Positions 1-11,699 of a stretch of DNA of 64,000 bases are shown here, piece by piece. A model generated the notes under the pieces. The model ran no database searches. It was given only the letters and a program-made list of their open reading frames with translations, and was not told where the DNA came from. Position 1 is the first letter of the stretch. Each line of letters opens with the position of its first letter. Both the position numbers and the translations under genes were made by a program. The stretch covers positions 46,713,900 to 46,777,899 of the forward strand of contig NC_067481.1 of NCBI RefSeq assembly GCF_947179515.1, in the 5' to 3' direction. This DNA comes from Apodemus sylvaticus. Taxonomy: Eukaryota > Chordata > Mammalia > Rodentia > Muridae.

Positions 1-547
1 AAAATGAATGGTACTCTGTGGTTCAACCAAAAGGTACCATTAATGAATATTCTCTTTAAATTTACTCTGAACTGCTCTTAGGCAGAATTAGAATTGTTTG
101 CTAATGTTTTAATCAACTAATGAGCATATTTTGTAGTTTGAGTGCATTTATCTTTGCACCTCCCACCTTAACCCAGTCATATGTATACTGTGAAGTAGGA
201 ACTATTAAATGTAGAGACATGGAAGTAGGGAAATTTGACACGTGTAGAAACAGGAACTCAGATCTCTGAATCTCTTTGTGAATGTTATTTTGAACTTCTT
301 CCTTATGTTCTGTAGTCTAGGAACTCTAAAAACTGATTCAATATTGATGGTAGTTATATATCATAGTTTCGTTTTATGCACATATGAAATCCATTTCTTC
401 CCATTCTTGGTTCATTGTTGCTTTCTCTGATTTGTGAAAGGAAGATAAAATCTTTCATTTGCACTAGTTAGAATGATAGACATAAAATACATCAGCAATA
501 TATATTATTCCTATGAATATTTTAAATTGATAATCTGACTTATAGTG

Positions 548-675
548 ATCCCGGCCAGCACTGAGGAGGCAGAAGCACGCAGATCGCTCCTATAAGTTCA
601 AGGCTAGCCTGGTCTACATGACAAGATCCAGGATAACCAGGGTTGCAGTAGTGAGACTCAAAAGACAAACAAAAG
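548..675 (+). mobile_element. B1 SINE
   Basis: B1-like order: GGCCAGCACTGAGGAGGCAG, then TTCAAGGCTAGCCTGGTCTA, then an A-rich tail with AGACAAACAAAA. The left end is truncated. Confidence 0.75.
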
Positions 676-719
676 TTTACTGAAAGTGAAATTTAACAAG
701 GAAATTTGGGTTGAATAAC

Positions 720-1075
720 TAATACATTTGACAATAGTGGTAGAGTTTTACCATGCTGGTTCCATTCTCCACGGCTGGCTTCCCAACAGAAGGATTACTG
801 GTTACATTGTAGTTCTGTTTCTGATTGACTCTTTGCCTCCTTGCTGTTTCTCCAAATGACTACTTGTAAGACGCTGTTCCCACATCCTTGCAGGCTTGTC
901 TTTTTTGATAGTGGCTGTTTTACCTGGATGAAGTGGTAGTTTGTAGCTTGTAGTTTCAGTTTGCACTTTTTGTTCTTTGTAATACTGAGCATTTCTCACA
1001 TGCCTGCTAGCCATTTTTAAAAAATGTCTGTTTATGTCTTTAGTTCATTGTTCTGTTTATTCATTTCAACTATAT
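720..1075 (-). mobile_element. Old L1 fragment (Nsrp1 intron)
   Basis: The stretch around GATGAAGTGGTAGTTTG and TGAGCATTTCTCACATGCC resembles the reverse complement of the L1 ORF2 3' region, strongly diverged. This short-phrase match is the only evidence. Confidence 0.4.
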
Positions 1076-1297
1076 TATGTACAAATAATACAACCAGCCT
1101 TTTTTTGTCTTAGAGTCTGTTCTGATGCATTATAATGGAAATTAATTGTCTCCTAATATTTATGGAACAGACCCTGATGTTAACTTAATTAGTATCACCT
1201 TCCCACTTTTAAGTCTTAGGTAAGGAACTATTTGCCAACCAGAATACTTGGAAAGGAATTTATATTACATAAACAGTGCCATTTTTCTGTCTTGCAG

Positions 1298-1354
1298 ACT
1301 TCCGTGAGTGAAAGCCTTCAGAGGGAAGCTGCTAAAAAGCAGGCCATGAAACAG
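1298..1354 (+). CDS. Nsrp1: Nsrp1 coding exon, residues 39-57
   Basis: A 57-nt in-frame exon encoding TSVSESLQREAAKKQAMKQ. It follows a pyrimidine-rich tract ending in CTTGCAG and ends at CAG|GTAAGA. Phase is 0 on both sides, so skipping it would keep the reading frame. Confidence 0.95.
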
Positions 1355-2707
1355 GTAAGAGCTGAGAGAAAAAACGCATTCAACCAAGTGTTTTGGTACC
1401 GAGTACTGAGATAAGACAGAATAAATGTGTATATAATGAAATTATTGTATTTCTTAAACTCTGTAAACACCTTTCTTTATAAATTTCAAAGGAAAATATA
1501 ATTATGTCTTTATTGTGAGATGTAGATTAAGCCAGCTGTGCTTTCAACTGACTCAGTAGTCTGACAGTAGGTTGATTGGATTGTTAGGAATTGTTTCTTT
1601 ATTAAATTGTACTTGGAACTTACTTGTCAGTAGAAAAATATCTATCCACAGCCAAAGCTATTTCACAGTTATTTAGAATTCATCTACCAACAAATGGGTG
1701 AGTAGTCAGGAAATTTTTTTTAAGATTTTTGAATTTATTTCATGTATATGAGTACAGTGTCGCTGTCTTCAGACACACCAGAGGAGTGCATCAGATCCCA
1801 TTACAGATGGTTGTGAGCCATCATGTGGTTGCTGGGAATTGAACTTCAGGCCTTGGGAAGAGCAGTTAGTGCCCTTAACCACTGAGCCATCTCTCCAGCC
1901 CTTGTCATTTTTAACAGTGGTTCTATTAGGAGCACCCCAGAGGTTTCAAGCACTTATTCCCATACATCCATTATCTGAAAATTCAGCAGTGCTTCTGATT
2001 GATTCCTGCTTTAAACAGAGAGTCTCAGCGCTCACTGTACCGAGTGCAGTGCAGTGACCCTAGTTGAGTGCTGACCGAGTGTACCCTTCTCCCTGCTCTC
2101 TACCACTTTCCCGCTCCGATACCTCTGCTTCCTCCCGTTCCCACACAGTTCTTACCATGAGGTATGACTGCATTTACCACATTGTAAGGAAAATATGAAC
2201 TAGGAAATGGATGGTATCTTTATGGTCTTTTCCTCATTTATTTGAACCTGAATTACATAGAACTGACGTTGACATTTTTGTCTTTTACCTATTTCAAAAA
2301 ATAGGTAAAATAGGTTAAAAAAATACTGTTCATAATGATTAAATATACCATTTAAGTGTAATTATCTAGAAAAAAGTCTAACGATGCCAAATTTGTTAGC
2401 ACTTAAAGAATGAGCTAGTAATATACACGCTTCGTATGTTTATTTCTACTTTAAAGATGTCAGGATGCGGAGGCATTGCATGTGTGAGGTCAGGAGCTGG
2501 TTCTCCCATCCACCATGCTGGGTGGTCTTTCATCTTTATTTCTTGTTTCTGCCGCTGTGCTGCTTTCCGTCTCTGCCTCCCACCCTGCTGCAGCAGTGCT
2601 GGCATTGCAGGCTTAGGATACCACTGGTGTTTTGTTTTGTTTTTTGTTTTGCATGGGTTCCAGGTAGAGCATTTTTGCCTACTAAGCCATTTTCCTGCCC
2701 TAGGATA

Positions 2708-2768
<61 letters not shown>

Positions 2769-5700
2769 GGTGTACATCACCATTCAAACTTCATACTGCT
2801 TTGTTCAGGCTTATTTTTTCTTAGTTTAAAAGATCAGTACACTTATTTTTTAAAGTATGGGTCGGGAGTGTGGTATGGCATGTGTGTGGAGGTTAGAGGC
2901 AGGCGTCCAGGAGTATGTTCTCTTCTGTCATGTGAGTTCAGTTTGTCAGGCTAGGTGTCATGCTGAGCCATCTTACCAGCTCCTTTTCAGAGGTTTTTGT
3001 TGGTCTTATATTTATATGTAAGAATTTACATGAAAGAACTGTACCAACTCTTAAAAGTTTAAATTCTTAGAATTAGATACAGTGAAATTTTAATTAGAAA
3101 CCCTACAAGAATGCTTCCCAGTGTTACAGTATTGTAGCATTTCCAGGAACCATAATGACTTGCCCTTGGGTTTGAAATAAGGCATTACTATTGCCAGCTC
3201 TTCAAAATTTCTACAGAAACACTGTAAGAGACAAGTTAGTTGGCTGGTTTTATTTTTATTTTTTTAATTATGTGAGGTGGTGTGATGGATGTCTATATAT
3301 ACATACTCCATCCTTGGGTAGAGTAAAAGCTCAGGAGCCCAGGGGCATTGGATCCCCTGGAACTGGAGTTACAGCTGGTTATGAGTGGCCAAATGTAGGA
3401 GCTGGGAACCAAACTGGGGTCCTCTGCAAGAGCAGTAAGCCTTAACCACTGAGCTGTCCCTCCAGCCCCTTCTCCTCTTAAGTTTTTTAGATGAGAGCAT
3501 GAATCTATACTGTAGTTGATTGCCTTGTCTGATATAATTCTTTAAAGCTGTGTATTAACCTCAAAGCACTTCTAAAAAATGTTTCTTTTTTTTTTTTTTT
3601 TTTTTGAGATAGAGCATCATTATGTAGCCCTGGTTGGTCTGGAGCCCACTACTCAGCTAACCCTGTCCTTGAACTCCTAATCATCCTGCCTCCAACTCCT
3701 AAGTGCTATGATTATGCACCACCACTTCCAGTTGTTTTGTCCATGGTTTTTGGTGATGACTGTATAATATTTCTCCTCTTTGGATTCTCTCAGCTAGTTT
3801 ATGGAGGGAGTAGTACTTCACTGTTGTTCATTTTCTGAGTATTGAGAAATTCGGAATGTGGAATTCTTGGTATTTTTAACAATATTTCGAATACAATTTA
3901 TTCATTTATATATGCATTATTCTGGATTCTGAGGGTTTAGTATAGAAATCCAGGACAGACTGGCTTATTGATAGTGGCCCTGGGTTCAGTTCTTAGTACT
4001 GCAAAGAAATCTGAGGATACTGAGTTGATTGTTTTGGATGATTATATCACCCTTTCTCCTAGAACCACTCTTGGACTGCAGAGATGGCTCAGCTGTGAAA
4101 ATCTAGAGTAAACAAGGCTGTATAGCAATTTTAAAAAGTAAATGTGTATAGCTATGCATTTCAGAAACTAATTAGCTGAACCAAAAGATTATGATTTGTG
4201 GAACAGCACAAAGGTAGTAACATTAAACATACTATTAAGAGTTTGGGGGCTGGAGAGATGGGTTGGCAGTTCAAAATACTGACTGCTCTAAGAGTTGAAA
4301 ACTACAGTGTTTTATTAGATTCAAAAGAAACACAATATCAGAAGTTAAATTTCTCAGAAATGGCTTAATTTAATATAGGGTTGAGCTAGCTCTGAAACTC
4401 TTAACTTATTTTTATAAACATGTGTTTTGCCTGTATGTATGTATGTATGTATGTATGTATGTATGTATGTATGTATGCGTGCATGCATATATGTAAGTCA
4501 CTTACGTACCTGATGTCCTCAGAAGCCAGAAAAAAAAACATCAGATCTCCCAAAACTGGAGTTATGCTCCAACATGTGTCATGTGCTAGGGATCAAACCC
4601 AGACAGAGCCTGTGTAAGAGTCTTGAGCCATCTTTCTAGCCTCTAGATAAAATTTTAATGTGCTGTAAGAAGAAGAACAAAATAGAAACATAATAAAAGC
4701 AGAGGACTTTATATGATCAGTAATGTAAACAATAATAATAATATGGTTGCCATTTAATTCTGTATTTGGATTTTTTTCTTTTCATGTTAGGAACTTTTAA
4801 TTTGTTTCCTATGATCATACATTTGAAAATTAAACAATGCATTAGGAAACCTCATTTATTAAATGTGACTGACATAAAACTTAAGCTAGGGTTATATGCT
4901 GCTCACTTGTGCCTTTGACATTTTAAAGATTTATTTGTTTATTATATGTACGTACACTGTAGCTTTCTTCAGACATATCAGAAGAGGGCATCAGACCTTA
5001 TTACTGATGGTTGTGAGCTACCATGTGGTTGCTGGGATTTGAACTCAGGACCTCTGGAAGAGCAGTCAGTGCTCTTAACCACTGAGCCATCTCTCCAGCC
5101 CCCGCCTTTGACATTTTAAATTTTGATGTGGATAATTGTAAGTGAAAATGTCATCGTTAATGTCTATAAACATTACTCCCTGCCAGACTGACTGTAGATG
5201 TTTAAAGTTTACGAACTTATCACAGCTTAGGAGAAAGGGGTGATCGTCAGTGACTCTGGTAGGTGAGGAGAATTAAAGTACACAAAGATTGAAGCACGCC
5301 TGTTCAGAGTAAGGGAGCAGGGTTCACACCAGGTGGTTCACCATAGAGTTTACCTTCCAATTTCCTGCCTTGAAATGTACAGTTTTTTTTAAGATATATT
5401 TCTAGTTTCTCAACCTTTCTCAAAAAAACTTAATGTTGACTGACTCATAATTTTTAAACATTTACCTTTTTTTAAAGACCAAACTGGAGATTCAAAAGGC
5501 TCTTGCAGAAGATTCCACTGTGTATGAGTATGACAGCATTTATGATGAACTGCAGAAAAAAAAGGAAGAAAGTAACCCCAAACTGCTTGTGGGGAGAGAT
5601 CGAAAGGTGAGTAGCTGTAATTTGATCTTGGCCTGGAATTTTTTTTTTTTTTTTTGAAAGTAACCTCAGTAAAAATTTTAGTTACTGGTGAGTTCTTGGT

Positions 5701-8700
5701 TCTAAATTATTCATTTGATTATTAGAATCTAGATCCTAGCAATGGTCAAGTGAATTATCTAGTATTTTTGAATTTTTTTAATCATGAAACCTTTGCAAAT
5801 AATTTTTTGAAATTTTTCTTTAGCAGTTCAGTATATTAGATTTATACTGCTTTGCTCCTGATTTGTTCTCTGATCCATTCATTTGTTGAATTAAGAATAT
5901 CAAATAGGCCGGGTAGTGGTGGCTCATGGCAGAGGCAAGTGGATTTCTGAGTTCGAGGCTAGCTTGGTCTACAGAGTGAGTTCCAGGACAGCCAGGGCTA
6001 TACAGAGAAACCCTGTCTCAGAAGAGGGGGAAAAAAAAAAGAATATCAAAAGTAGGTATAGTAGCATACACTTTAAATTCCAGTACTCAAGAGACAGAAG
6101 TGGGTGGGTATGAGTTCAAGGCCAGCCAGGGCTACATCGTGAGTGAGGGCCTGTTTCACGAAATACCTTTTCCTAGAGCCAGGCCTGGTAGCTTATGCCT
6201 TTGGGAGACTGAGGCAGGAAAGTCAGAAGATGAGAGACATCCTTGGGTATATAGCAAATTAAAGAGGAACTTGGACTGTTTCATGCATTATCTTAATAAA
6301 CTAAAAAGAAAACTAAGAACTAGATATGATAGCTCACAGCTATAATTCCAGTACCGAGGAAGCTGAGGCAAGAATATCCCCGTGAATCTGGGGCCAAGTC
6401 TAGTCTATAGGGGTGGGGGAGAAGGGTCCCTTACCTGCCTTGGCCTGGATGTTAGACTGAGCTGGCCTTGATCCTGCCTTTGACTCCCAAGGACTGGGAT
6501 ACAAGTGTGCACCTACCATCATTCTCTCTGCAACACTTAATTTTTAGTAGCAACTATTTCAGTAGTAATTCTGCTAGCAAATTTATTTTGAGTTTTGAAA
6601 AGACAGACTTATTTAAATAATTCTATACTAATGGGTGTCTTTTTTCTTTTTCCTCTTTTCTAAATAATTTGATTTGTCCCTAGCCCAAATATATTCACAA
6701 CTTACTAAAAGCAGTAGAGATCAGGAAAAAGGAACAGGAAAAGAGAATGGAAAAGAAAATACAGAGAGAACGAGAGATGGAAAATGGAGAATTTGATGAT
6801 AAAGAGGCATTTGTGACATCTGCTTATAAAAAAAAGCTTGAAGAGAGAGCTGAAGAGGAGGAAAAAGAAAAGAGGGCAGCTGCCTTGGAAGGTAACAGGG
6901 AGGGGAGGGGGACTGCAGTAGGTCCTGCCTAAGCCTCCTGCAGTCTCCTGCCACTCACACCATTGTGAACAGACTGTAGGTGTGACTTCAAAATAGCATG
7001 TATGTGTCAGGGCGGGACACAACAACACAGCTGAACCCTTAAGTAACTGATATTTCTATTAGGCTTTTCATTTAGTTCTTATTTTATTAAACTATGATCA
7101 TTATAAGCCATTGTCTTAGAAATTCCAAATATAAAGGCATAGCAACATTACATTGCCAGGAACATATATAAACTTTAAATTCTAATTACATACTCTGGAA
7201 TGGGAAAATGTTTAATATTAACTGGGCAGTTAGAAAAAGAATCTCATTAATAATCAGAGCTAAGAAATATTTTAGTCATTGAATTTAGTGCTCTTGTGGT
7301 CAGTTTCTCAAGATCAAACTATGTTGTATTCTTACCAGTAATTTCATTGTCAAATGCTATTCAACTTCAAATGAAAGAAAATTAAATCTATAAGGTTGTA
7401 TCTGGGCCAGAGAGATGGCTCAACAGGTAAAGGAGCTTACCACCAAACCTGACAACTTGCGTTCGATCCCTGTGATCTGCATGCCGGCAGGAGAGAGCCA
7501 ACTCCCACAGAGTATCCAGTGGGCTCTACATGCGTGTGGATATACAAGTCAGTTAAAAAACATTGAAAGCTTATCCCTAACTCCTGGTCTTGAGAATGTT
7601 TGTACATCTTTGTATGAGATGTAAGACAAAGCTGTATTGGACTTCACTGAATCCATATTCTCAATTTGCCTTTGCTTCCTTCCCAGCACGTTTGGATGTG
7701 ACCAAGCAGAAAGATCTCAGTGGATTTTATCGGCATCTGTTAAATCAAGCAGTCGGTGAGGAGGCAGTTCCTCAGTCCAGCTTTCGTGAGGCCAGGTAAG
7801 AAGTGGCTTATTTAAAAGAAAGATACCTTGACAGTGTGAGGTTACATGACTTGGGACATGAAGGGTACAGCATTGTGTATTGTATTGTTAGCCACATGAC
7901 ATAATTGGATAAAATGAGTACAGTTTTGAGTTTCTTAACTTAAAAACCTGAGATTTTGTTCAAAATGGTTTTTATTCTACAGTTCACAAAAAAAATTAGT
8001 TTGCATCAAAACATTTTAGTGTATAAAATTTCTGAATATTTAAGTGTTTCATGGGTTTTATTTATGGCCTTAAAGAAGAAACAAAATGGGGCTGGCAAGA
8101 TGGCTCAGCAGTTAAGAGCACTGACTGCTCTTCCAGAGGTCCTGAGTTCAATTTCCCAGCAGCCACATGGTGGCTCACAACCACCTGTAATGGGATCTGT
8201 TGCCCTCTCCTGACATGTCTGAAGACAGCTACAGTGTGTTCATATACATAAAATAAATCTTGAAGGAGAAGGATGAAGAAGCAGCAGCAAAACTAAACTT
8301 TTTTAACTAAAAACATTTTAAGGCTCTGGTGCTTGAAAACAATTACTGTAAGAAGTAAGGAGAAATCTGTAAAAAATTGAGTCATGCAGCATATAATTTG
8401 ACATGATCATTAGATAGTACATAATATGAAAGTGGCCTATTTTCATGATTAGAACCCAGTTTCCATATTGGTCAAATCCTCAAATTAGAGACTAAGACTA
8501 CCCTGTCTAATGTCAGCAGTAGTCACAGATTGGTATTCAGGTAACTTAAAAGTAGATAAAATCTAAAATTTTAATCTTAGTTCTACATTTCAAGTACTAT
8601 GCTACCAATTTGGCTAATTAACTGCTCAAATGTAGATGTTAATAGATATTACCATGTCTGTAGACACTTATGTTACCCATTTCTGATCTGGAAAAGCAAA

Positions 8701-10533
8701 GAATTAGAAGACTTTTAGGTAAAATTTTAAGATATTATACGAACAGTATGATAATTATGCCATGTATTTTCAGTATAGTGGAATGTAAAAGGGAGAATTT
8801 GCAGAGGGCATATGAATATCTTAGAACACGTGACTAGCGTGCTTAACTGCATCAAGTCCACCTGCACTGAGAAAAAGCAATCATGTGAGTATTGTCAGTG
8901 AGTTAGTTACACAGCTGGAAAAGTATAGTTAATACCCAATAATTCTAGACTTACTGATGGCAGCAGCCAGGAAGATTCACAAATTTCTTTTTTGTTGTGA
9001 TGGGTACCAAGACACTATATCAAGGTGATGGTGCCTTTCTAATCTTGGAAAAATTTAATTAGTAATGTTTAAAATTAGATTTAGTACTGTTTTCTGTGGG
9101 AAATCATCCTCATGCATTTCTAGGACTTTGTAGAGAACAAAATGAGAAGCCAAACAGCTACAGCTTGAACTTCACGCTGTGAAAATAGATCTTAGGTCCA
9201 GGGTCGGCCTTACTTTTCCCAACTACTCTTTGTCTAGGACTAGAAAGAGGCAATGAGGCCTGGTGCAGACCCCTTCGTAAACGTTCTGCTGGCCTCAGAG
9301 AGAAGGGCTGTGTTCTTTATTTTACTTTTACCATGTTAAAGCATGTCCTCAGCTGTTCGAAGTACTAATTTAGAAGGTCAATAGACATCACTTTTTTATA
9401 TTGGACCATTAGATAGTACATATAATCAAGTTGTATTGAGAAAATTTACATGAGCGTTCCTTTTCTTTCTACAACTAATAAAATAGCATTTACTCATGTG
9501 ATTTTTTTGTTTCTCTTTTAGGACTGTAATAAAAGAAGAGAAGCTTAGGGGTTACCCTGATGAAACAAATTCAGAGAACAGACCACCACAGAAGAACTGC
9601 GTCCTGCAAAGTGGTGTAGAGGAAGCGGAGGAAAACCCAGATGCTGACAGTGATTTTGATGATAAGAGCAGTGAGGACAGTGAAAGGGGAGACCATAAAG
9701 TCAAGTCCAGAGGGGAAGAGGACACTGGTGCCTCCACGAAATACCCCAAACATCACAAGACTCACGCCCACTCACGGTCATCTAGTGAGGAAAGGGGGCT
9801 CGGTTCCAAGCACCACTCAAGAGGTTCCCAGTCAAGAGGACATGAGCAAAAGGGAGGGCAGCACCAGGACAGGCAGTCCAGAGACCAAGAGAGCTGTCAC
9901 AGGGACCGCAGCCACCGGGAAGAGAAGAGTTCTCATAGGCACAGAGAGGCCAGTCATAAAGATCACTCGTGGAAGAGGCGTGAGGGGCGAGAACAGGGAG
10001 AAAGACAGGACAGAGAATGGAAGAGGGAGAAATACTCCTCAAGAGAACAAGAAAGAGACAGACAACAGAATGATGAGGACCGATACAGTGAGAAAGAAAA
10101 GAAAAGCAGAGAAAAGGAAGAGCACAGGAAAGCAAGGAGGGAAAGATGTGAAGATAGTGGGAAGCACAGAGAGAGGGAGAAGCCGGAAGCACGTGGGCAG
10201 GCCTCAGAAAGACATCAAGACAGAAGGGCAAGCAGCCCAAGGTCTAGACCTAAGGACGACCTTGACCAGGAAAGATCCAGCAAAGCGAGAAACACAGAAA
10301 AGGAGAAAGGGGAACAAGGGAAGCCCTCTCATTCTGAAACATCACTAGCAACAAAACACAGACTGGCCGAGGAGAGACCAGAGAAGGGCAATGAGCAGAA
10401 GCCCCCTGAGGCCGGGAGCAAGTTTGCAAAGCGGAGCAATGAGGAAACGGTGATGTCAGCTAGAGACAGGTATTTGGCCAGGCAGATGGCGCGGATAAAC
10501 GCAAAAACTTATATTGAGAAAGAAGATGACTAA
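1298..10533 (+). CDS. Nsrp1: Nuclear speckle splicing regulatory protein 1, 3' part of gene (5 exons, codons 39-542)
   Basis: Joining 1298-1354, 5478-5606, 6684-6891, 7687-7795 and 9522-10533 gives 504 codons and a TAA stop. With the 38 N-terminal residues expected from the exons before the window, the protein is 542 aa, the length I recall for mouse NSRP1. The family (CCDC55/NSrp70) is a nuclear speckle protein that influences alternative splice-site choice. Visible parts: a charged helical, coiled-coil-like section (about residues 57-180), an acidic linker (about 245-265), a long low-complexity Arg/Glu/Ser/His/Lys tail typical of splicing factors, and a conserved C-terminus ending YIEKEDD. 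All splice borders are AG/GT and phases are consistent (0, 0, 1, 2). The start codon and promoter are outside the window. Identity rests on remembered human and mouse NSRP1 sequence. Confidence 0.96.
1725..1901 (-). mobile_element. B2/B3 SINE
   Basis: Ends with the reversed tRNA-derived head (CTTAACCACTGAGCCATCTC) and has GTCTTCAGACACACCAGA inside. About 175 bp, nearly full length. Confidence 0.85.
2713..2764 (+). repeat. (TG)n microsatellite
   Basis: An uninterrupted run of about 26 TG units in an Nsrp1 intron. It produces spurious Cys/Val and His/Thr open frames on both strands. Confidence 0.97.
2850..2995 (-). mobile_element. B4/RSINE-type SINE
   Basis: Contains GTGGAGGTTAGAGGCAGG and ends TGAGCCATCTTACCAGCTC, the reversed head of rodent tRNA-derived SINEs. 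Confidence 0.6.
3247..3469 (-). mobile_element. B4/B3-type SINE
   Basis: Contains TGGAACTGGAGTTACAGCTG and ends CACTGAGCTGTCCCTCCAGC, a reversed B2/B3-type head. Confidence 0.7.
3585..3733 (-). mobile_element. B1 SINE, diverged
   Basis: A poly-T run followed by GAGATAGAGCATCATTATGT, then CCTAAGTGCTATGATTATGC: reverse complement of a B1, well diverged. Confidence 0.7.
3940..4320 (+). mobile_element. ID- and B2-like fragments
   Basis: Short pieces only: an ID-like end (GGCCCTGGGTTCAGTTCTTA) near 3978, and two B2 heads (ACTGCAGAGATGGCTCAGCT near 4076, GGGGCTGGAGAGATGGGTTG near 4246). These look like 5' B2 remnants. Confidence 0.45.
4432..4478 (+). repeat. (TATG)n microsatellite
   Basis: About 11 to 12 TATG units in an Nsrp1 intron, followed by a B3-like remnant ending near 4642 (TCTTGAGCCATCTTTCTAGC). 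Confidence 0.95.
4920..5101 (-). mobile_element. B2/B3 SINE
   Basis: Nearly full length. It starts with AAAGATTTATTTGTTTATTA and ends CACTGAGCCATCTCTCCAGC. Confidence 0.88.
5478..5606 (+). CDS. Nsrp1: Nsrp1 coding exon, residues 58-100
   Basis: A 129-nt exon after a T-rich acceptor ending TTTAAAG, with donor AAAG|GTGAGT. It encodes the section containing VYEYDSIYDELQKKKEE and belongs to the charged N-terminal helical region. Phase is 0 on both sides. Confidence 0.95.
5907..6040 (+). mobile_element. B1 SINE
   Basis: GGCCGGGTAGTGGTGGCTCA, then GGCAGAGGCAAGTGGATTTC, CCAGGACAGCCAGGGCTATA and an A-tail. A short gap relative to the consensus removes the usual CGCCTTTAATCCCAGCAC section. Confidence 0.9.
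6045..6420 (+). mobile_element. Cluster of diverged B1/B4-type SINE pieces
   Basis: Three successive B1-like segments can be followed (ATTCCAGTACTCAAGAGACA; GCCAGGCCTGGTAGCTTATG; TATAATTCCAGTACCGAGGA). Exact borders are uncertain. Confidence 0.6.
6684..6891 (+). CDS. Nsrp1: Nsrp1 coding exon, residues 101-170
   Basis: A 208-nt exon after TTGTCCCTAG, with donor GGAAG|GTAACA. It starts with PKYIHNLLKAVEIRKKEQ and runs through a dense Lys/Arg/Glu stretch predicted to be a coiled coil. It ends after the first base of codon 170 (G|CA, Ala). Confidence 0.95.
7403..7565 (+). mobile_element. B4/RSINE-type SINE
   Basis: The head GGCCAGAGAGATGGCTCAAC is followed by AGTATCCAGTGGGCTCTACA. It ends about 120 bp before the next Nsrp1 exon. 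Confidence 0.6.
7687..7795 (+). CDS. Nsrp1: Nsrp1 coding exon, residues 170-206
   Basis: A 109-nt exon after CTTCCTTCCCAG, with donor GCCAG|GTAAGA. It encodes RLDVTKQKDLSGFYRHLLNQ and the following residues, a conserved stretch of the family. It ends inside codon 206 (AG|G, Arg). Confidence 0.95.
8086..8264 (+). mobile_element. B2 SINE
   Basis: Full-length layout: GGGGCTGGCAAGATGGCTCA, the A/B-box-like head, GTCTGAAGACAGCTACAGTG and ATAAAATAAATCTTG at the tail. One of the least diverged SINEs in the window. Confidence 0.92.
8290..9500 (+). other. Nsrp1 last intron, no recognised feature
   Basis: A/T-rich unique-looking intron sequence. I see no repeat, exon or RNA gene in it. Confidence 0.5.
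9522..10533 (+). CDS. Nsrp1: Nsrp1 terminal coding exon, residues 206-542
   Basis: A 1,012-nt exon after TTTCTCTTTTAG, ending with TAA at 10531-10533. It encodes an acidic segment (EENPDADSDFDDKSSEDSE), then about 230 residues rich in Arg, Glu, Ser, His and Lys with RS/RE/RH dipeptides. It closes with the conserved tail SARDRYLARQMARINAKTY and acidic end. The + strand is purine-rich and poor in T, which explains the long open shadow frames on both strands here. Confidence 0.95.
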
Positions 10534-10845
10534 GGACTGCCCGGATCTGGAGTTCCTTGGAAGCACAAAGCATTGTGACCCTTAAACTTGCTTTAAGAAA
10601 GCATACGGCTGGATGAACAGTGACTGGAGAGTATGTTTTAAAGTGTATTTTCAAAGTTTGTTAAGTCAAAAGTCAGTTCTTTGAGCTTTGGTACTTGTCT
10701 AGGATTGTGAGGATTTCCTAATCTGTAGCACTTTCTCAATTGTACTCAAGAGTCATAAGGTGTTAGATCTGATGATTCTGTGTGAGGAGAATGGCCTTCA
10801 TGTTATAATGTTTATACATTAAAAATAACTTGTAAAAATGTTGCT
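10534..10845 (+). other. Nsrp1: Nsrp1 3' UTR (proximal end inferred)
   Basis: The A/T-rich sequence after the stop carries ATTAAA at 10818-10823, a common poly(A) signal variant, followed by GT/T-rich sequence typical of a downstream element. The end near 10840 is inferred. Further AATAAA hexamers at 11388-11393 and 11715-11720 could serve longer transcripts, although they lie beyond a SINE cluster. Confidence 0.6.
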
Positions 10846-10914
10846 TTTGAGGTTTTTTTGTTTTGTGTTAACTATATATTACCTGGGTAGGCGTTTTGTC
10901 TACATGTAAGTCAG

Positions 10915-11215
10915 TGTACCAAGTGGCTGCCTAGGACCCACAGAGAAGGCCAGAAGAAAGCATTGGATCCCCTGGAACTGAAGTCATACATAGTTGTGAA
11001 CTATCACGTAGGTGCTAGGAATTAAGTCCATCCTCTGTGTCCTCTGTGTGAGCAGCAGTGCTGTGAGCACCGAGCTATCTCTCTGGCTCTAGGTTTGTTT
11101 TGGGGGGCGGTGGTTGCTGTTATGCTCTTGTTGCCCAAGCCGTTCTGGAAATCCTGTGCTCAATCCTGTCTCCGCCTCTCAAGTGCTAGAACTACAGGCA
11201 GTGACCAACCGTAGG
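10915..11215 (-). mobile_element. B4-type SINE followed by B1 fragment
   Basis: 10970-11090 reads as a reversed B4/B2-like element (CATTGGATCCCCTGGAACTG; GAGCACCGAGCTATCTCTCT). 11100-11210 resembles a diverged reversed B1 (CGCCTCTCAAGTGCTAGAAC). Confidence 0.6.
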
Positions 11216-11455
11216 CCCAGTTTGTCTCTTGTTACAGAAACTCTTGTGTAAATACTATCTTTTGAGTTAAAATATATAAATTTTAGAAATAGAAAATTGT
11301 ATATGTTCTGAAATTCCTGTTAAAATGTAACATAGAGATAGATCATGCATGTTCTAAACTTATTGGATCCACAGCACACTTGGCTTAAATAAAAATAAAG
11401 ATAGTAATATGCCACTGCATTTAATTCACCCCTTACTTAACTGTAAAAGTAATTT

Positions 11456-11545
11456 CCAGGATAGGGACAAAGCTCAATAGAGCTCTTGCCTGACATGCAT
11501 GAGGTCCTGGGGTTGATGTCGGAGATTGAAAAAAAAGCAATAATT
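11456..11545 (+). mobile_element. ID-like SINE
   Basis: tRNA-Ala-like ID layout: AGGGACAAAGCTCAATAGAG, CTTGCCTGACATGCATGAGG, TCCTGGGGTTGATG, then an A-rich tail. Not a functional tRNA gene. Confidence 0.65.
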
Positions 11546-11699
11546 TCATTCATGTTCAATTCTTGGTTGTTTAGAAGACATCACTTTTTTTGTAAGTTTG
11601 TATTTTGCAAATTACTAAATTGGTATGTGAATCTGTCAACTGAGAATCCAAAAAAATGTTTTATATACTCCAGCAAAGAGACTGAAGCTTGATAAAACT

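Noticed and set aside
2436..2954. 172-codon open frame on the + strand in an Nsrp1 intron
   Set aside because: Its middle is the (TG)n microsatellite translated as Cys/Val, and its end is SINE sequence.
9782..10240. 152-codon open frame on the - strand inside Nsrp1
   Set aside because: It is antisense to a T-poor coding exon, which lowers stop codons on both strands. No independent support.
11456..11545. Possible tRNA gene (A- and B-box-like motifs)
   Set aside because: It fits the ID SINE layout with an A-rich tail and no proper cloverleaf. The same applies to 35588-35682, 39370-39455, 50044-50124 and 53918-53992.
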